Under the pieces are notes generated by a model. That model worked only from the letters and a program-made list of their open reading frames with translations, was not told where the DNA came from and searched no databases. Of a stretch of 64,000 nucleotides of DNA, positions 63,220 to 64,000 are shown piece after piece (position 1 is the stretch's first letter; every line of letters begins with the position of its first letter). Location of the stretch: contig NZ_LT706987.1 in the NCBI RefSeq assembly GCF_900155655.1, positions 525,976-589,975 on the forward strand. The letters run 5' to 3'. This DNA comes from Prevotella ihumii (GTDB taxonomy: Bacteria > Bacteroidota > Bacteroidia > Bacteroidales > Bacteroidaceae). The position numbers were made by a program, and so were the translations under genes.

Positions 63220-63661
63220 ATTCCCCGATGTAAAGGACGGTTGCCCCCGTCAGCTCCGTGTAGAGCAGGTCGTAATCGGAAGACAGGGCGAAGTTGTCGT
63301 CCGAAAGGTCATAGACGGAGAACACGTTGCCGACAAGCGGCATAAGTTTCAGAATAAAGGCTTCTTGTTTCTCTTCCGGCACTTCGTCGAAAAACTCGCT
63401 CTCCACGACTTCACGGAGAATGGCGTACCGGGAATAGCGCAGCCCGCGCAGCAGCGTGTCCATCGCCTGCTCTTGCGCGCCATCGGCGGGATAGCCTTCG
63501 AGCCGCGCCTTTTCATACGTTTCGGCGGCACGGTCGGCCCGTTCCCGTATGAAAGCGGTGTCAGTCGCCTGTTCAAACTTGTTCGTGCGGAGGTAGTCCA
63601 GCAGGTACAGACCGTAATAGGAAAAGTCGGTCTGACCCTCGTTTTTCTTCTTGTTGTTCAT
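63209..63661 (-). CDS. DUF1896 protein
   Basis: 150 aa from ATG 63661 ([20 protein letters not shown]), chosen because the leader motif CCACTAAACTCCAAAGTA (63662-63679) directly precedes it. Helical, acidic C-terminus. DUF1896 genes regularly precede the methylase-helicase gene in these elements, and here the two overlap by 11 nt, implying a shared role. Function unknown. Confidence 0.82.
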   Translation of the reverse strand: MNNKKKNEGQTDFSYYGLYLLDYLRTNKFEQATDTAFIRERADRAAETYEKARLEGYPADGAQEQAMDTLLRGLRYSRYAILREVVESEFFDEVPEEKQEAFILKLMPLVGNVFSVYDLSDDNFALSSDYDLLYTELTGATVLYIGEYGV

Positions 63662-63722
63662 TACTTTGGAGTTTAGTGGATTGATATTTAACGGGATAAT
63701 TGATTGGAAAAAGGAAGAAAAA

Positions 63723-63747
63723 GGCACTCGGTATCCCTCCGAGTGCC
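63723..63747 (-). terminator. Terminator upstream of the DUF1896 gene
   Basis: Perfect 9-bp stem GGCACTCGG (63723-63731) with CCGAGTGCC (63739-63747), followed on the minus strand by TTTTTCTTCCTTTTT. A TAACTTTG -7 box (minus strand, 63814-63821) lies upstream, so the hairpin may end the upstream gene's transcript or act as an attenuator for DUF1896 and the methylase-helicase. Confidence 0.7.
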
Positions 63748-63900
63748 ACCACTAAATCCAAAGTATGAGTGTAATCCGGTATCGAAGAACAATTCATTAC
63801 TCTGAACAAGTGGCAAAGTTAGTGCAAATCGAAGACAATACGAAAAAAACTTGTTTGTTTCTATTGTTGAGATGCAGCCTAACTTATCAAAAGTTAGTGA

Positions 63901-64000
63901 TTATTTCCTTTTTTTCGGATAGGAAGACTTGCATTTCTTTTCCGGGAACACGAACGTCGTGTTATATTCCCCGTCAAAGGCGACTATGGCATCGAAGTTC
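63901..64000 (-). CDS. C-terminus of a probable type IA topoisomerase, partial
   Basis: The minus-strand frame from the right edge reads NFDAIVAFDGEYNTTFVFPE, then a Lys-rich tail, and stops at TAA (63903-63901). The FDAxVxFDxxxNTTFxFPE ending followed by a basic tail is how Bacteroidales element-borne topoisomerase III (Exc-like) proteins end, as I remember them. Only 32 codons are visible, so the identity is tentative. Confidence 0.45.
   Translation of the reverse strand, partial: NFDAIVAFDGEYNTTFVFPEKKCKSSYPKKRK

Noticed and set aside
1..64000. Integrase, CRISPR array, tRNA or rRNA genes
   Set aside because: I found no tyrosine or serine recombinase motifs, no regularly spaced repeats and no recognisable tRNA/rRNA in the window.

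Overview
The window looks like a Bacteroidales gut commensal (Bacteroides, Parabacteroides or Prevotella). It carries tet(Q), rteA/rteB/rteC and mobABC/traA-Q modules of the CTnDOT/CTnERL type, TAnnTTTG-type -7 promoter boxes, and A-rich or absent Shine-Dalgarno sequences. Almost everything here is mobile DNA. I saw no integrase, tRNA, rRNA or CRISPR array.

Two related conjugative-transposon transfer modules lie in mirror image. Module A (about 1-23.8 kb): the 5' part of a DUF4099/DUF3945 gene (1-1208, minus); a plus-strand RiPP (ribosomal peptide natural product) cluster (1480-8226: precursor, radical SAM/SPASM maturase, outer-membrane beta-barrel protein, C39 peptidase-ABC exporter, very short HlyD-like adaptor); a decayed IS1-family transposase (8265-8847); mobC-mobB-mobA (minus); then traA to traN (plus). 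The run ends after traN with a 34-codon ORF and a strong terminator; traC, traH, traO, traP and traQ are absent. Its traG is split by a 164-bp tandem duplication that shifts the frame.

Between the modules (24.4-27.7 kb, plus) is an operon of small accessory genes including PcfK-like, PcfJ-like and DUF3873 genes. It converges on module B.

Module B (28.2-46.2 kb): lysozyme, traQ to traA on the minus strand with every tra position filled, a palindrome-rich oriT-like interval, then mobABC (plus). Next come accessory genes (orphan 188-aa gene, zinc-ribbon/GNAT fusion, Schlafen-AlbA/GHKL protein), rteC, a RibD/DHFR-like gene behind a structured leader, and the rteB-rteA-tet(Q) operon. The last stretch (57.4-64 kb, minus) has a 1946-aa methylase-helicase fusion, a DUF1896 gene and the 3' end of a probable topoisomerase.

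How they work together: in CTnDOT-type elements tetracycline raises expression of tetQ-rteA-rteB, RteB activates rteC, RteC activates the excision genes, and excision products activate tra. Module B has the visible part of this cascade. Module A's transfer operon looks damaged, so the RiPP cluster beside it may now depend on module B, or on recombination, to move. Standout points: the RiPP cluster as conjugative cargo, its mosaic exporter gene, the traG duplication, and two nested hairpins of about 120 nt (24132-24251 and 50934-51054), the second ending in an intrinsic terminator.
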